Assembly (NCBI GenBank): GCA_003165595.1
Contig: PLWQ01000012.1
Span: forward strand, 479,390 to 543,389
Origin: Fibrobacterota bacterium
GTDB lineage: Bacteria; Fibrobacterota; Chitinivibrionia; Chitinivibrionales; FEN-1185
DNA length: 64,000 nucleotides
Reading direction: 5' to 3'
Of the stretch, positions 10,001 through 17,367 are shown in pieces. How positions within the stretch are numbered: the stretch's first letter is position 1; the number at the start of each line of letters is the position of its first letter. The notes beneath the pieces are model-generated. The model worked only from the letters and a program-made list of their open reading frames with translations. It ran no database searches and was not told the origin of the DNA. The position numbers were made by a program, and so were the translations under genes.

Positions 10001-10466
10001 AAGAAAGCGTTGCAATGGAGATTTCCTGCCCCGCGTTGAGCCTGATTATCCTGTTGAAGAGATCCTTAGGCAAGGCTACGGTCTGCACAAGCGCGGCATG
10101 CGGAGCAATGTACACGGCCTTTTTTCCGTCGAGAAGCGCGGACAGCACCGTGTACCTGCTCTCCACAACCGGGCCAAAGGGCGACTTCATGTTGTAGGGT
10201 ACCGCGTCCCGCGAGGGAAACAGGGACACCGCGTCCTCTCCGAGGAGGGAGACGCACTCAGCCGCCAGGACCTCGGCCTGTTTACCGGATTCCACGCACA
10301 CAAAAACGGTCTTGCCGGAGGCCGCAAACAGGCTCGAAATGAGAAATGCGTCGCTGGAGCCTGCGCATCCTGTAAAGAGCGCAGACTGCGGCCGCCGGCC
10401 CAGCCACTCGCTGATTCCGGGGAACGTTCCCCGCGACCATTGTTTGGAAAGAGGTTCTATTGCCAT
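7038..10466 (-). CDS. mfd: transcription-repair coupling factor Mfd
   Basis: At 1142 residues this has the normal Mfd length. Order: UvrB-homology region (ALFTGCAGSSDAF... FPSRDAVPYN, residues about 25-330), RNA polymerase interaction domain (LSPGDFVVHVDHGIGRFLGV, about 470-550), RecG-like translocase (Walker A GDVGFGKTEVAMRAAF; DEEQRFGV box; SATPIPRTL; QLRGRVGRS in motif VI), and a TRCF C-terminal domain. It displaces stalled RNA polymerase and recruits UvrA for strand-specific repair. It is the first gene of the minus-strand block and is read divergently from the toxin-gene remnant region. All helicase motifs appear intact. Confidence 0.97.
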   Translation of the reverse strand: MAIEPLSKQWSRGTFPGISEWLGRRPQSALFTGCAGSSDAFLISSLFAASGKTVFVCVESGKQAEVLAAECVSLLGEDAVSLFPSRDAVPYNMKSPFGPVVESRYTVLSALLDGKKAVYIAPHAALVQTVALPKDLFNRIIRLNAGQEISIATLSSWLTENGFRRESMVADLGTFCIRGGIVDIYPFMTDGPVRVEFFGDVIETIREFDVFSQKTSRTRETVEIFPMKEYCLSAEAVERALSAMGAFAAGKRDLEAGFSKLSHQWKTLSDHDGIEWFLHWFAPATASVLDYLPSDAIIVWDDLLPPPRRLDECVQNYERHLERVPDAFSAFVSSPDKLLVPTQDAVEGLTLFSRVFVGTAEGVEAQWTCNCGMSEQPAFPQTMEPLVADLRSHDESGDETVVVCGNQGHAERLLELIGEQCPYVKVCTGFLQRGFVDRTNKRLYYSDVQIFNRPPTRQIVHKRMRQGQPLPSYDALSPGDFVVHVDHGIGRFLGVEHIVAGGAGRDCMLIAYQNSAKLSVPVEDFHKVQKYIGKESVVPALSKLGSESWERLKARTKESLREMAQELIELYAKRQYYEGIQFSKDTMWQKEFEDSFVYDETPDQARAIAEVKKDMESKKPMDRLVCGDVGFGKTEVAMRAAFKAVMDGYQVALLAPTTILTAQHYATLVERMANFPVRVAMLSRFLSAKEQKEVVARVKEGTVDILVGTHRILSQDIIFKNLGLLIIDEEQRFGVRHKERLKHFRYKVDVLSMTATPIPRTLHLSLIGARDLSIINTPPRNRLPIETHVLEYHEEIFKTAIENELDRGGQTYVVHNRIQTLGSIRDTIESLVPKARVVCAHGQMHESELARIMKEFIAGRFDVLVSTVIIENGLDIPNVNTILVNRADTMGLSQLYQLRGRVGRSSEQAYAYFLAPSFREASEISLRRLRVLEQYTDLGSGFQIAMRDLEIRGAGNILGVHQHGFIAAVGFELYCRLLEETVKELRGEKQPLVKDKEVTLDIPLDAYIPTDYVEDGTARISVYQELSGAGSTADVDEVERELADRFGPMPKSVIALLLLMRIKVLARALGCVKVTIAQEGGLALSFEGEDAAVRETIGKIVSASKRQFEIISGPPVSLRTRLQATAVEDRAIETRELLAPQP

Positions 10467-10522
10467 TGGGATCTTCTGGAATCTTCGCAGTGCAATATGG
10501 AAACAAGCGCAAGCGCGCCATC

Positions 10523-10954
10523 ATGAAAATAGTTTGGGAATTCGTTTTGGTTCTCGGAATAGTGCTTGGGGGTCACTATCCCGCGTATTCGGACATGGCA
10601 CGTGGAAACGAGGAAGTGCTCGATGCCGTGCAAACAGCCGAGAACATCGGCGTAAACCCCGTCATTATCGGCGAATTACTCTCGGGTTTCACACAGGGAA
10701 GCCACGCACTGCAAAACGTCAAACAATTGGAAATGTTCCTCGACTCGCCGCGCTGCGTCGTATTGCCCATAGTCAAGGAATCCGCCCAGCGTTATGCCTA
10801 TATTCACAATACCCTTCGCAAAGCGGGCACGCCGATTCCCGCCAACGATTTGTGGATTGCAGCTACCGCCATGGAGCACGGGCTTACCGTGGTCACCCTC
10901 GATAGGCACTTTGCACGCATACCGCAGATCTTGTGCAGGGTGTGCGGGGGATAA
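10523..10954 (+). pseudogene. PIN-domain (VapC-like) toxin with altered N-terminus, probably inactive
   Basis: From about residue 20 onward the product is a standard VapC-type PIN ribonuclease: YSDMARGNEEVLDAV, VIIGELLSGF (second acidic residue), PANDLWIAATAMEHGL (third) and VTLDRHFARIPQI (fourth). Family members normally start with a short strand and a DTN motif supplying the first catalytic Asp. Here that position reads GHYPAYSDMA, behind a hydrophobic stretch (WEFVLVLGIVLGG). The Asp and Asn are absent, so the metal site should be impaired. No cognate antitoxin lies upstream: the preceding DNA is the divergent mfd start. The start ATG at 10523 has no convincing ribosome binding site. A second copy of its 3' end lies at 11568. 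I treat it as a degenerate toxin; a repurposed PIN protein is the alternative. Confidence 0.6.
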
Positions 10955-11042
10955 GACGAAGCTGCGTGGGTATGTTTAATTACACCTTATTTTTGCCGAC
11001 GTATATTTTATAGCGTGACTGCTTCTTGCAAGGAGTTTAGCC

Positions 11043-11231
11043 ATGATCAAAGAAAAAGATCAGGTCATAGAAATGATACGGGCATTGCCGGACGAGTCCA
11101 CCGTCGACGACATAATGGAAGAGCTCTATTTCCGCATGCAGGTCGATCGGGGCGTTAAACAACTTGACGAAGGGAAAGGCGTTCCACACCAGGACGTTCG
11201 CAACAGGCTGTCCCGATGGCTCGAAAAATAA
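11043..11231 (+). CDS. small antitoxin of a ParD/RelB-like type II pair
   Basis: This 62-residue acidic protein has an AAGGAG ribosome binding site about eight bases before the ATG. The sequence (IRALPDESTVDDIMEELYFR, then a Gln/Val-rich helix and DVRNRLSRWLEK) matches the short antitoxins commonly encoded just upstream of RelE/ParE-family toxins. In those proteins an N-terminal part dimerises and binds the operator, while the C-terminal helix wraps the toxin. Its stop overlaps the toxin start by 16 bases, the usual coupling for such modules. It should neutralise the neighbouring toxin and repress its own promoter, which would lie in the AT-richer 88 bases upstream. Confidence 0.8.
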   Translation: MIKEKDQVIEMIRALPDESTVDDIMEELYFRMQVDRGVKQLDEGKGVPHQDVRNRLSRWLEK

Positions 11232-11503
11232 TCTGGTCGCCACATGCAGCCCAGAGCCTCGAAGGAATCTGCATTTACATTGAGCGTGATTCACGCCGCT
11301 ATGCGGCGATATTTGCGCGGCGCGTTATTGACGCCATCGAAGTTTCTTCCGAATTCCCCGAAGCAGGCAGGATTGTGCCGGAGTACAAAAACCCGGTTTT
11401 ACGGGAAAAAATCCTGGGCGACTACCGCATTGTATACCGCGTAAAAGAAGACGCCATTGAAGTTGTCATAGTCGTTCATGGTTCACGTTTGTTAAAACTG
11501 TGA
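11216..11503 (+). CDS. RelE/ParE-family toxin
   Basis: This 95-residue basic protein has the ParE/RelE fold signature: KIIWSPHAAQSLEGICIYIE at the N-terminus, the FPEAGRIVPEY segment, and the C-terminal strands LGDYRIVYRVKEDAIEVVIV and VHGSRLL. ParE-type toxins poison gyrase and RelE-type toxins cleave mRNA in ribosomes; the motif set (GRIVPE, YRIVY, HGSR) is shared, so I do not choose between them. It overlaps the antitoxin gene by 16 bases. All expected segments are present, so the module looks intact, unlike the PIN fragments on both sides. Confidence 0.88.
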   Translation: MARKIIWSPHAAQSLEGICIYIERDSRRYAAIFARRVIDAIEVSSEFPEAGRIVPEYKNPVLREKILGDYRIVYRVKEDAIEVVIVVHGSRLLKL

Positions 11504-11567
11504 TCATTATTCGACGAGTTGCCTTCTCGCAGCGGCCTTCCTTATTCCCTATTCCCTCACGTATGCG

Positions 11568-11667
11568 TTTGGATTGCAGCAACCACCATGGATGACACAC
11601 CCGTGGTCATCCTGGATAGGCACTTTGCGCGCATACCGCAGATCTTGTGCTGGCTTGCGGGGGATAG
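11568..11667 (+). pseudogene. 3' fragment of a PIN-domain toxin gene
   Basis: The translated segment VWIAATTMDDTPVVILDRHF followed by ARIPQILCWLAGDS is clearly homologous to the end of the PIN gene at 10850-10954 (LWIAATAMEHGLTVVTLDRH). The DNA matches closely over about 100 bases, including the GATAGGCACTTTG block and the GGGGGATA around the stop. No N-terminal PIN sequence precedes it; the upstream 60 bases are low-complexity (TTCCCTATTCCCT). It is therefore a remnant. Together with the 10523 copy it brackets the intact toxin-antitoxin pair as an imperfect direct repeat. Confidence 0.75.
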
Positions 11668-11683
11668 TTCGAATCGGCCCGGA

Positions 11684-11782
11684 TCATTTCATCAAGGAGA
11701 TCATCTTTTCCTGATGAGACTCGCCGGCCCTGAACGCGACCAGATATGCGCCGGCGGCAAGCGAACCTAAACCTGGTGCGGT
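11684..11782 (-). pseudogene. remnant of a C-terminal sorting-domain tail
   Basis: On the minus strand these bases read TAPGLGSLAAGAYLVAFRAG, then a short tail ending MISLMK and a stop at 11684. That is the consensus end of a type IX/FlgD-like C-terminal domain (L-A-A-G-x-Y-L-V-x-F-x-A-G). Neither a start nor the rest of a protein is visible on the upstream side, so it is an orphan 3' end. It lies just downstream of the two beta-propeller genes, whose tails are of the same general type, and may be what is left of a third such gene or of a truncated secreted protein. Confidence 0.5.
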
Positions 11783-11871
11783 CATCGATCTCCCTCGCCA
11801 TGACGCGCCAAAAGCTTTCGGAGCAATGTGCCGGGTGCGTCTTCTTCACCACACCACAAAGATATTTCCCG

Positions 11872-13734
11872 CTAATAGACAACCGCTTTGCGCTGGACAG
11901 ACATCCCGTTGATGGTCAGCTTCACAACATACACGCCTTTCACCGCGCTGCGGCTGTCCAGGGCAATTTCGTGACTGCCGCAGGAAAGCGGGCCGGAGAA
12001 CAGTACCCTGATGCAGATGCCCTTGAGATCATAAAGAGCCAGGAGGGCTGACGAAAACTTATTTGAACCCTGAGGCACAAAAATCCTCAGCACCTTGGCA
12101 CCGCGGGTGTTCCGGTAGCTTTCCAAGAGTTCCCTGCTTTCGGGGCTCTTGTTGATTTCCGACACTATCCCCGTATTCGCCGCGGTTATGCTTTGATTCG
12201 TGCCCGGCACATATTGATCGCCGTCGCCCACGATGGTAAACGTGTATCTAGCGCCCACGACCGCCGCATCTTCGGGTTTCAAGCCGACGGTCGCGGATTC
12301 CTGGCCGGCCGGGATGGTCGCGGTTCCCTTGACTTGCTTCATGAGCGATTCGTTGTTTTCCGCTGCGTCAATGTTGTACACCACGTCGAGGCCGGCGGCG
12401 GTGGAGCCGCCCTTTCTCGTGACAACAAACTCGTTGACGTTTGAAGATGCGGCCACCTCCACTTCAACAAGCGAAGGCAGCAGCCCTTTCGCGACCTTCA
12501 TCCGCACGGGATTGAAACGCGTAACAAGGACGTTTATCCCGAAATTCGAAAAACTTGCGAAATAGAAATTCCCGTTGTTGTCCCACGAATCGTAGCCGAT
12601 CCACCACGTTTGTGCCGCTGCCTGGGCATCCAAATCTCCCACCGAGCACAGCGTGTTGATGACCTTTCCCGAGGCAATATCATATTCGACGATCGTATTG
12701 TTGCCGCTGTAAATCTTCTTTGAGTTCGGGGAGACCTCGAATATCCAGTTCGGGTCGTTGGGAAACGGTCTTCCCAGGGACGTCCACGTCACGGCTACAT
12801 CGTCGAACTCGAATGTATTACCTTTGTTGTCTTCCGTAAAGCAGAACTTTCTGTCCCTTGTCCACATTCCCATTTCAAGAGCGTTCAGGTTCAATGTCCA
12901 GTCATTCAAATCGCCGAAAGTATTGCTGGATGGTTCGTAATAATGGACGTGATTGTACACCGTGGCGTCGGACCCCGGAGACCAGTATTCGCTTCCCGCG
13001 GTGAAGTAAAGCCTTCCCCGTGAATCCACGAACATGAACCGGTTGGTATAAATCTCACGGTTGATTGAGGCGGGCCTACCCACGGTAAAGGACAGGTTTT
13101 TGGCCACATCGTAATAGACTATGTCGACGGTGGGAATCACCGCACCGTAGACGCGGTTGTTAAGCGGGTCGGGCGCCAGGGTGACCACCTGAAGATGCGG
13201 GGCGCCCACGCCGCCCGGATTGTTCACGCTCATGTCGGAAAACGTGTTCTTGGCAATATCATAGGCGTACACATGGTAGCCGCGCGTCGACAGGTACGCG
13301 TCATCGATGTCGGAGCGGTCAAGAGAATTCACATACACTTTTCCGTTATGGAACGTGGGCCTGTCGTGGAATTTCTGGCATGTTTCGCCGCTCTGCCAGT
13401 TATTGACCGCCTCGGATGCGGCGGCCGCATCGCCGAGGTAGCGGAGGGTATCGTCGCTCATGTAAATCCGATACAGGGCCGCATTGGTGGTGTGGTCCAT
13501 GCCGCCGACGTAGATGTCGCCGTCCGGCGCGTTTCCAATCGAATGCCAGCATGCGTGCGGCCTCATGCCGTTGGGCGTGTTGGGCAGCTGCCAGGTCCTG
13601 ACCCATGGTAATTTCCCAACATAGCCGCCGGTCTGAGGGACCGGCCAGCAATAAAAAGCCGTGCCGGCCACGAGGACGAACGACACCATGGACGTGACTG
13701 ATACCTTATTCCTTGATAAATTAGAAATAATCAT
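11872..13734 (-). CDS. secreted beta-propeller protein with C-terminal sorting-type domain
   Basis: This 620-residue protein has a GGAGGG ribosome binding site about seven bases before the ATG. An N-terminal hydrophobic signal (SMVSFVLVAGTAFYCW) precedes a propeller of about 380 residues with repeated blade-like segments: GDIYVGGMDHTTNAALYRIY, NGKVYVNSLDRSDI, HVYAYDIAKNTFSD, VDIVYYDVAKN, RGRLYFTAGSEYW, KKIYSGNNTIVEYD. A beta-rich, Calx-beta-like region follows (about 415-520). The end (LLALYDLKGICIRVLFSG, then KGVYVVKLTINGMSVQRKAV) is a type IX/FlgD-like sorting domain. Asp/His-rich blades such as those of SMP-30/gluconolactonase proteins suggest an enzyme or sugar-binding surface protein, but no active site is identifiable. 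The neighbouring upstream gene is a paralogue. Confidence 0.75.
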   Translation of the reverse strand: MIISNLSRNKVSVTSMVSFVLVAGTAFYCWPVPQTGGYVGKLPWVRTWQLPNTPNGMRPHACWHSIGNAPDGDIYVGGMDHTTNAALYRIYMSDDTLRYLGDAAAASEAVNNWQSGETCQKFHDRPTFHNGKVYVNSLDRSDIDDAYLSTRGYHVYAYDIAKNTFSDMSVNNPGGVGAPHLQVVTLAPDPLNNRVYGAVIPTVDIVYYDVAKNLSFTVGRPASINREIYTNRFMFVDSRGRLYFTAGSEYWSPGSDATVYNHVHYYEPSSNTFGDLNDWTLNLNALEMGMWTRDRKFCFTEDNKGNTFEFDDVAVTWTSLGRPFPNDPNWIFEVSPNSKKIYSGNNTIVEYDIASGKVINTLCSVGDLDAQAAAQTWWIGYDSWDNNGNFYFASFSNFGINVLVTRFNPVRMKVAKGLLPSLVEVEVAASSNVNEFVVTRKGGSTAAGLDVVYNIDAAENNESLMKQVKGTATIPAGQESATVGLKPEDAAVVGARYTFTIVGDGDQYVPGTNQSITAANTGIVSEINKSPESRELLESYRNTRGAKVLRIFVPQGSNKFSSALLALYDLKGICIRVLFSGPLSCGSHEIALDSRSAVKGVYVVKLTINGMSVQRKAVVY

Positions 13735-13749
13735 AGCCGCCCTCCCTCA

Positions 13750-15624
13750 TCAATAACACGGTACAATACGGCTGTACACATCTGCCCCTGTCTTACAAAC
13801 AGCGACATGCATTCCTGTTGAAACGTTTCCGGCAGCCTGCGACCGGGCCACCGGAAACTCATGGAGTCCTGCATCTAAATTGCCGTCTGCTAGCACGGCG
13901 ATGCATTTTCCACTCAAGTCGAAAATCGAAAGCCGGGTATGCGCCGGTTTCTGCATGTACAATTCCACAATGGCCCCGCTGCCAGTAACCTTTACGCGGA
14001 ACGGGGCATGCGGCGCGGCCTTCACCTCAGCGAGCGGCAAAACCTTCGAGGTGACCAGATGAAAACTTCGATCGGTGCCCGCAAGGTATTGGTCCCCGTC
14101 AGGGGCGACATCAAAAACCGTATTGGCGATCCCGATTGCCGAAGGCGTCTCCAACTGAGACATGGAAATCATAGCCGAGGCCTGTCCGGCCATGATTGTC
14201 GATCTGCCAAAAGTCCTCTTTAGCAACTTCCCGCCTTCGTCGTATCCGGAAACATCATAAAGCACCTCGAGCGCGTTTGTGGTCGCGCCGCTCCGGGAGA
14301 TCGTTATCGTCGAATTGTCCGTTTGCTTTGCCGTAACGAGGACCAGCTCAGGCAACAAACCCTTCGCAACCTTGATCTGTACAGGATTAGCTCGTGTCAA
14401 AACGACGGGTATACCATCGTACATGGTGTGCATTGCAAGATAAAAATTACCGTCTCGGTCCCAACTGTCGTAGCCGGTGAGGAAGTCAAAGGAGGCAGCC
14501 TTGTCGTCCAAATCCTTGACGGCGAAAAACGGCTTCGAAGTTTTGGTCGCCAGATCGAATTCGGAATAACCGTCTGCATTGTCACAGCGTCCCACAAACA
14601 ACTTTTTGCCATTAGGGGTAACTTGTATGCTCCATACTTTAATGGTGCCTGCAAAATCCGGCGTTCCCAGGTAGGTCCAAGACTGAGCAGAGTCATCGAA
14701 GCAATACAGGTGGCCCAGGTCGTCGCTGGTGTAAAGCTTTGTGTGTTCTCTGTTCCATGCGCCGCATTCCGTGCTGTTGGCGCCCTGAAGGGCAAAACCC
14801 TGCGCTTTTCCCATCTGGTTTGTAGCGACGTCGTAGTAATAAATGTTGTTGTAGATGGTTTTATCCTCCCCTGCGTACCATTGGGCGCGTTCGTTGCCGG
14901 CCGAAATGTATACCCTGCCCCGTGAATCGCACCACAAGAATCGGTTGACATAGATATACTGCTGGTTCCAGGCCGAAGGTTTCCCAAGGTTTATGGTCGT
15001 ATCCTTTGCGATATCGTGCTTGACAACAAAACCAACCGCGTTGCTCATGCCATAGAGCAAGTTCCGGATAGGGTCCACGGTAATTGATACAATCTGGAGA
15101 TGCGGTAATGCCGCGCCGGTAGGTTCCTGGGCGCTGACGTCGATAAATTTATTCAGAAAGATGTCGTAGGCGTACCAATGAAATCCCCTCGTGTTCAAGT
15201 AATCGCCGCCGATATCGGTACGGTCGGTGCTTGCAACATAAATTCTTCCATCGTGGTAGGTCGGATGCATATGGAACTTCTGGCATGTCTCTCCATTTTG
15301 CCAATTGTTCACATCCGTGGACGCCTGTTTTGCATCGCCTATCCAACGAAGGGTATCGTCCTTTTGGCTAAGGCGATAGAGAGCCGAATTCGTTGAATGA
15401 TCCATGCCCGACACATATATGTCGCCATAAGGATCATTGCCAACCGAATGCCAGTTTTGATCGGGCATCAGCCCGTCAGGGGTATTAGGCAAGAACCATG
15501 ATTTTACCCATGGGTATTTTCCAACCCAACCACCTGTCTTCGGCGGCTGAGAAAAAGAAATGGCTGAAAAAGAGATTGCCAGAAGAATTCCGGTTTTCCA
15601 GCTCATCCGGTTGAGGAACGTCAT
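13750..15624 (-). CDS. secreted beta-propeller protein, paralogue of the neighbouring gene
   Basis: This 624-residue protein has GGAGG six bases before the ATG. A signal peptide (TGILLAISFSAISFS) leads into the same propeller as its neighbour: GGWVGKYPWVKSWFLPNTPD, GDIYVSGMDHSTNSALYRLS, GETCQKFHMHPTYHDGRIYV, NLLYGMSNAVGFVVKHDIA, RGRVYISAGNERAQWY. The Calx-beta-like region and the C-terminal sorting-type tail (TRLSIFDLSGKCIAVLADGN) are also shared. The 15-base gap between the genes and the end-to-end similarity indicate tandem duplication followed by divergence. Both probably act at the cell surface or outside the cell. Function is not recognisable. Confidence 0.75.
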   Translation of the reverse strand: MTFLNRMSWKTGILLAISFSAISFSQPPKTGGWVGKYPWVKSWFLPNTPDGLMPDQNWHSVGNDPYGDIYVSGMDHSTNSALYRLSQKDDTLRWIGDAKQASTDVNNWQNGETCQKFHMHPTYHDGRIYVASTDRTDIGGDYLNTRGFHWYAYDIFLNKFIDVSAQEPTGAALPHLQIVSITVDPIRNLLYGMSNAVGFVVKHDIAKDTTINLGKPSAWNQQYIYVNRFLWCDSRGRVYISAGNERAQWYAGEDKTIYNNIYYYDVATNQMGKAQGFALQGANSTECGAWNREHTKLYTSDDLGHLYCFDDSAQSWTYLGTPDFAGTIKVWSIQVTPNGKKLFVGRCDNADGYSEFDLATKTSKPFFAVKDLDDKAASFDFLTGYDSWDRDGNFYLAMHTMYDGIPVVLTRANPVQIKVAKGLLPELVLVTAKQTDNSTITISRSGATTNALEVLYDVSGYDEGGKLLKRTFGRSTIMAGQASAMISMSQLETPSAIGIANTVFDVAPDGDQYLAGTDRSFHLVTSKVLPLAEVKAAPHAPFRVKVTGSGAIVELYMQKPAHTRLSIFDLSGKCIAVLADGNLDAGLHEFPVARSQAAGNVSTGMHVAVCKTGADVYSRIVPCY

Positions 15625-15939
15625 GAGAAACCTCCATCTCGGAACAAGTAAAGAACGTGTCAGCCGCTAATTATGCGCTTAAGGGCGGTTATATGCTTTT
15701 CTCATGGACTAATATATGAAAACAAATTCAATTCTCTACACAATAATCGATAATTAATTGAATGCCCATCATTCTTCAGACTGCTGCTGTTTCAGGTTCA
15801 TCATCCCATAGACCGAATGAACAGAATATGCCGCCGCTATTGATGCCGCCGTCGTCATCATCCACCAGGAAATAAAAAATGGCTGAGATTGATTCCCAGC
15901 CGTGTCGGATCCAACAAATCTTCAATTCAAATTACGCCG
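15625..15939 (-). other. intergenic, upstream of the beta-propeller pair
   Basis: These 315 bases are AT-rich around 15690-15770, as expected for the promoter of the propeller genes, and contain the terminator of the next gene upstream near 15873-15901. No gene is supported. Confidence 0.5.
15873..15901 (-). terminator. Rho-independent terminator after the Ala/Gln-rich gene
   Basis: On the minus strand an eight-pair stem (GGCTGGGA / TCTCAGCC, one G-U pair) with a five-base loop is followed by a T-rich run (ATTTTTTATTT). It lies about 39 bases after the stop of the small gene at 15940. Confidence 0.7.
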
Positions 15940-16266
15940 CTATTTCAACAGGTTCTCCGCCCCTTTACTTTCAGTATTCGTTGGAGGCTGTTGAGCAGCC
16001 TGAGCGGCAGCTTCCTTGGCTTGAAGTTTCTTAGCCTGGAGATCACCACCCTGAGCTTCCTTTGCGGTTTGGGCCGCAGTCTCTGTAGCTTCCTGAAGGG
16101 CCTGTTTCGCAGCGCTGCTGATTTGTACCGTATCCGCAGGTTGAACCTTTGGCGCTGCTTTGGGGTTTTCAACTGCAGCCTTGACGTTATCCGAAGCGAT
16201 GTTTGTTGACTTCGTATCGGCCGGCGGTTGAGGGGGCTGCTGAACGGTAGCTGGTTGGACATTCAT
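15940..16266 (-). CDS. small Ala/Gln/Pro-rich protein of unknown function
   Basis: This 108-residue, low-complexity protein has AGGGAG five bases before its ATG and a terminator after its stop, which supports a real gene. A Pro/Gln-rich N-terminus precedes a core DTVQISSAAKQALQEATET and an Ala/Lys/Gln helical tail. The ISSAAKQAL-type segment resembles a motif seen at the start of various flagellum- and motility-associated small proteins, but there are no flagellar genes here. No signal peptide or membrane segment is visible. I do not recognise the family. The next gene upstream is a lone receiver-domain protein. Confidence 0.6.
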   Translation of the reverse strand: MNVQPATVQQPPQPPADTKSTNIASDNVKAAVENPKAAPKVQPADTVQISSAAKQALQEATETAAQTAKEAQGGDLQAKKLQAKEAAAQAAQQPPTNTESKGAENLLK

Positions 16267-16430
16267 AAGTACTCCCTTGGTTGCACTGTGCTCTTCCCTG
16301 TAGCATAAATCAAAGTGAACCCATTATGCCTTATCTTAGAGTATCGTCAGATACTGGGATGGCTTGAGGTGAATTTTTTGATGTTGAAGAAAGGGGATGA
16401 ACGAGCAGTGGCGGAAATAGGATTGTCACT

Positions 16431-16799
16431 TCAATGAATTTGCTCCTGCTCCTCCGAAATAACTTTTGCCAGATCCGGCAAAAATACAGGTTTCCTGAAA
16501 TATGTGGCATTGAGCCTATGCAGTTTCTCCTCGTCGATATCTAATACATATCCAGAAACTATTACTTTTCTGACCTGTGCAGGAGTTGACTCCATGAGCT
16601 GGAGTCCATTACACTGAGGCATTTTATAGTCTGTAATGAGCACATCCACGGGATTGTGGGCAATATATTCCTTTGCGACGACGGAGTCGTTGAACGCATG
16701 AACCTGTACTCCCTGAGTAATGAGCGGTATGAAAGAGCTCAGGATTTCCGTAATTGCTTCTTCGTCGTCCACAACGACGATTTCAAGATCTCGATTCAT
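16431..16799 (-). CDS. single-domain response regulator (CheY-like receiver)
   Basis: This 122-residue protein is only a receiver domain. The acidic pocket is Asp11/Asp12 (VVVDDEEA), the phosphoacceptor is Asp57 (VLITDYKMP), the Ser of the switch is in KVIVSGYV, and the conserved Lys is in YFRKPV. There is no output domain, so it signals by protein-protein contact or serves as a phosphorelay intermediate. No histidine kinase is in the window. It lies 164 bases upstream of the small Ala/Gln-rich gene on the same strand. Confidence 0.92.
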   Translation of the reverse strand: MNRDLEIVVVDDEEAITEILSSFIPLITQGVQVHAFNDSVVAKEYIAHNPVDVLITDYKMPQCNGLQLMESTPAQVRKVIVSGYVLDIDEEKLHRLNATYFRKPVFLPDLAKVISEEQEQIH

Positions 16800-17137
16800 T
16801 CCGAAGCCCTCTTATGTGACTTCCTCCTGACTTGACCAAATCTTATCACAATAGCAAAAGGAACGCAATGATTTCTGCCCAGGGACACTCCTTGGAGACA
16901 TAATGCTCGATAGAATTTGGCCCTTTTCAAGCAAGATCAGCATCCGCCCGAAACAAAAGAACTGACGATTTGATAGGATGCGCTATCGGCCCCGATGCTT
17001 CTTGGCGCGGAGACCGGCCAACTGACCGGCGATACCAATTTTCGTAGTATTTGGGAGATTAGGGCTTTTATGCAAGGGAAAATAGAAAAAGTCCCATCTC
17101 CCCATGATTTTACTTGGAAAAAGGGACTTTTTAGAAT
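16800..17137 (-). other. intergenic between response regulator and tRNA-Lys
   Basis: Apart from the tRNA terminator at 17086-17132, I see no gene, repeat or recognisable RNA here. Confidence 0.5.
17086..17132 (-). terminator. terminator downstream of tRNA-Lys
   Basis: A perfect ten-base inverted repeat (AAAAAGTCCC at 17086 and GGGACTTTTT at 17123) lies six bases after the tRNA 3' end, with A/T runs on both outer flanks. The 27-base loop is long, but the position and tract fit a transcription terminator. Confidence 0.6.
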
Positions 17138-17209
17138 TGAGCTAGGCGGGATTTGAACCCACGACTCTCGCCTTAAAAGGGCGATACTCTACCGCTGAGT
17201 TACTAGCCC
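17138..17209 (-). tRNA. tRNA-Lys (anticodon TTT)
   Basis: On the minus strand the sequence folds as a cloverleaf. The acceptor GGGCTAG pairs with CTAGCTC (one G-U) and is followed by discriminator A. The D-arm is ACTC...GAGT, and the anticodon stem TCGCC/GGCGA carries the loop CTTTTAA (anticodon TTT). The T-arm is GTGGG-TTCAAAT-CCCGC. CCA is not encoded. Confidence 0.95.
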
Positions 17210-17367
17210 ATTTGCATGTCGGCAAATTTCAAAAGTGCTATAAAATATATCCGGTTTGGGAATAAGGGCAATTGGGATAAGGAAAATTGAGGTGAAGGGC
17301 GCACAGCGACGCCCAAACCTACTGTCAAGATTTGAGACAGGCTGTACTTTCCCACCAGCAGTATCAT

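Noticed and set aside
7578-10526. 982-codon plus-strand open frame opposite mfd
   Set aside because: Mfd motifs are intact on the minus strand. The opposite frame is rich in Arg/His/Val with no domain.
11519-11770. an intact second toxin gene at 11519
   Set aside because: Only the last third of a PIN domain is present, and the frame then continues into unrelated sequence.
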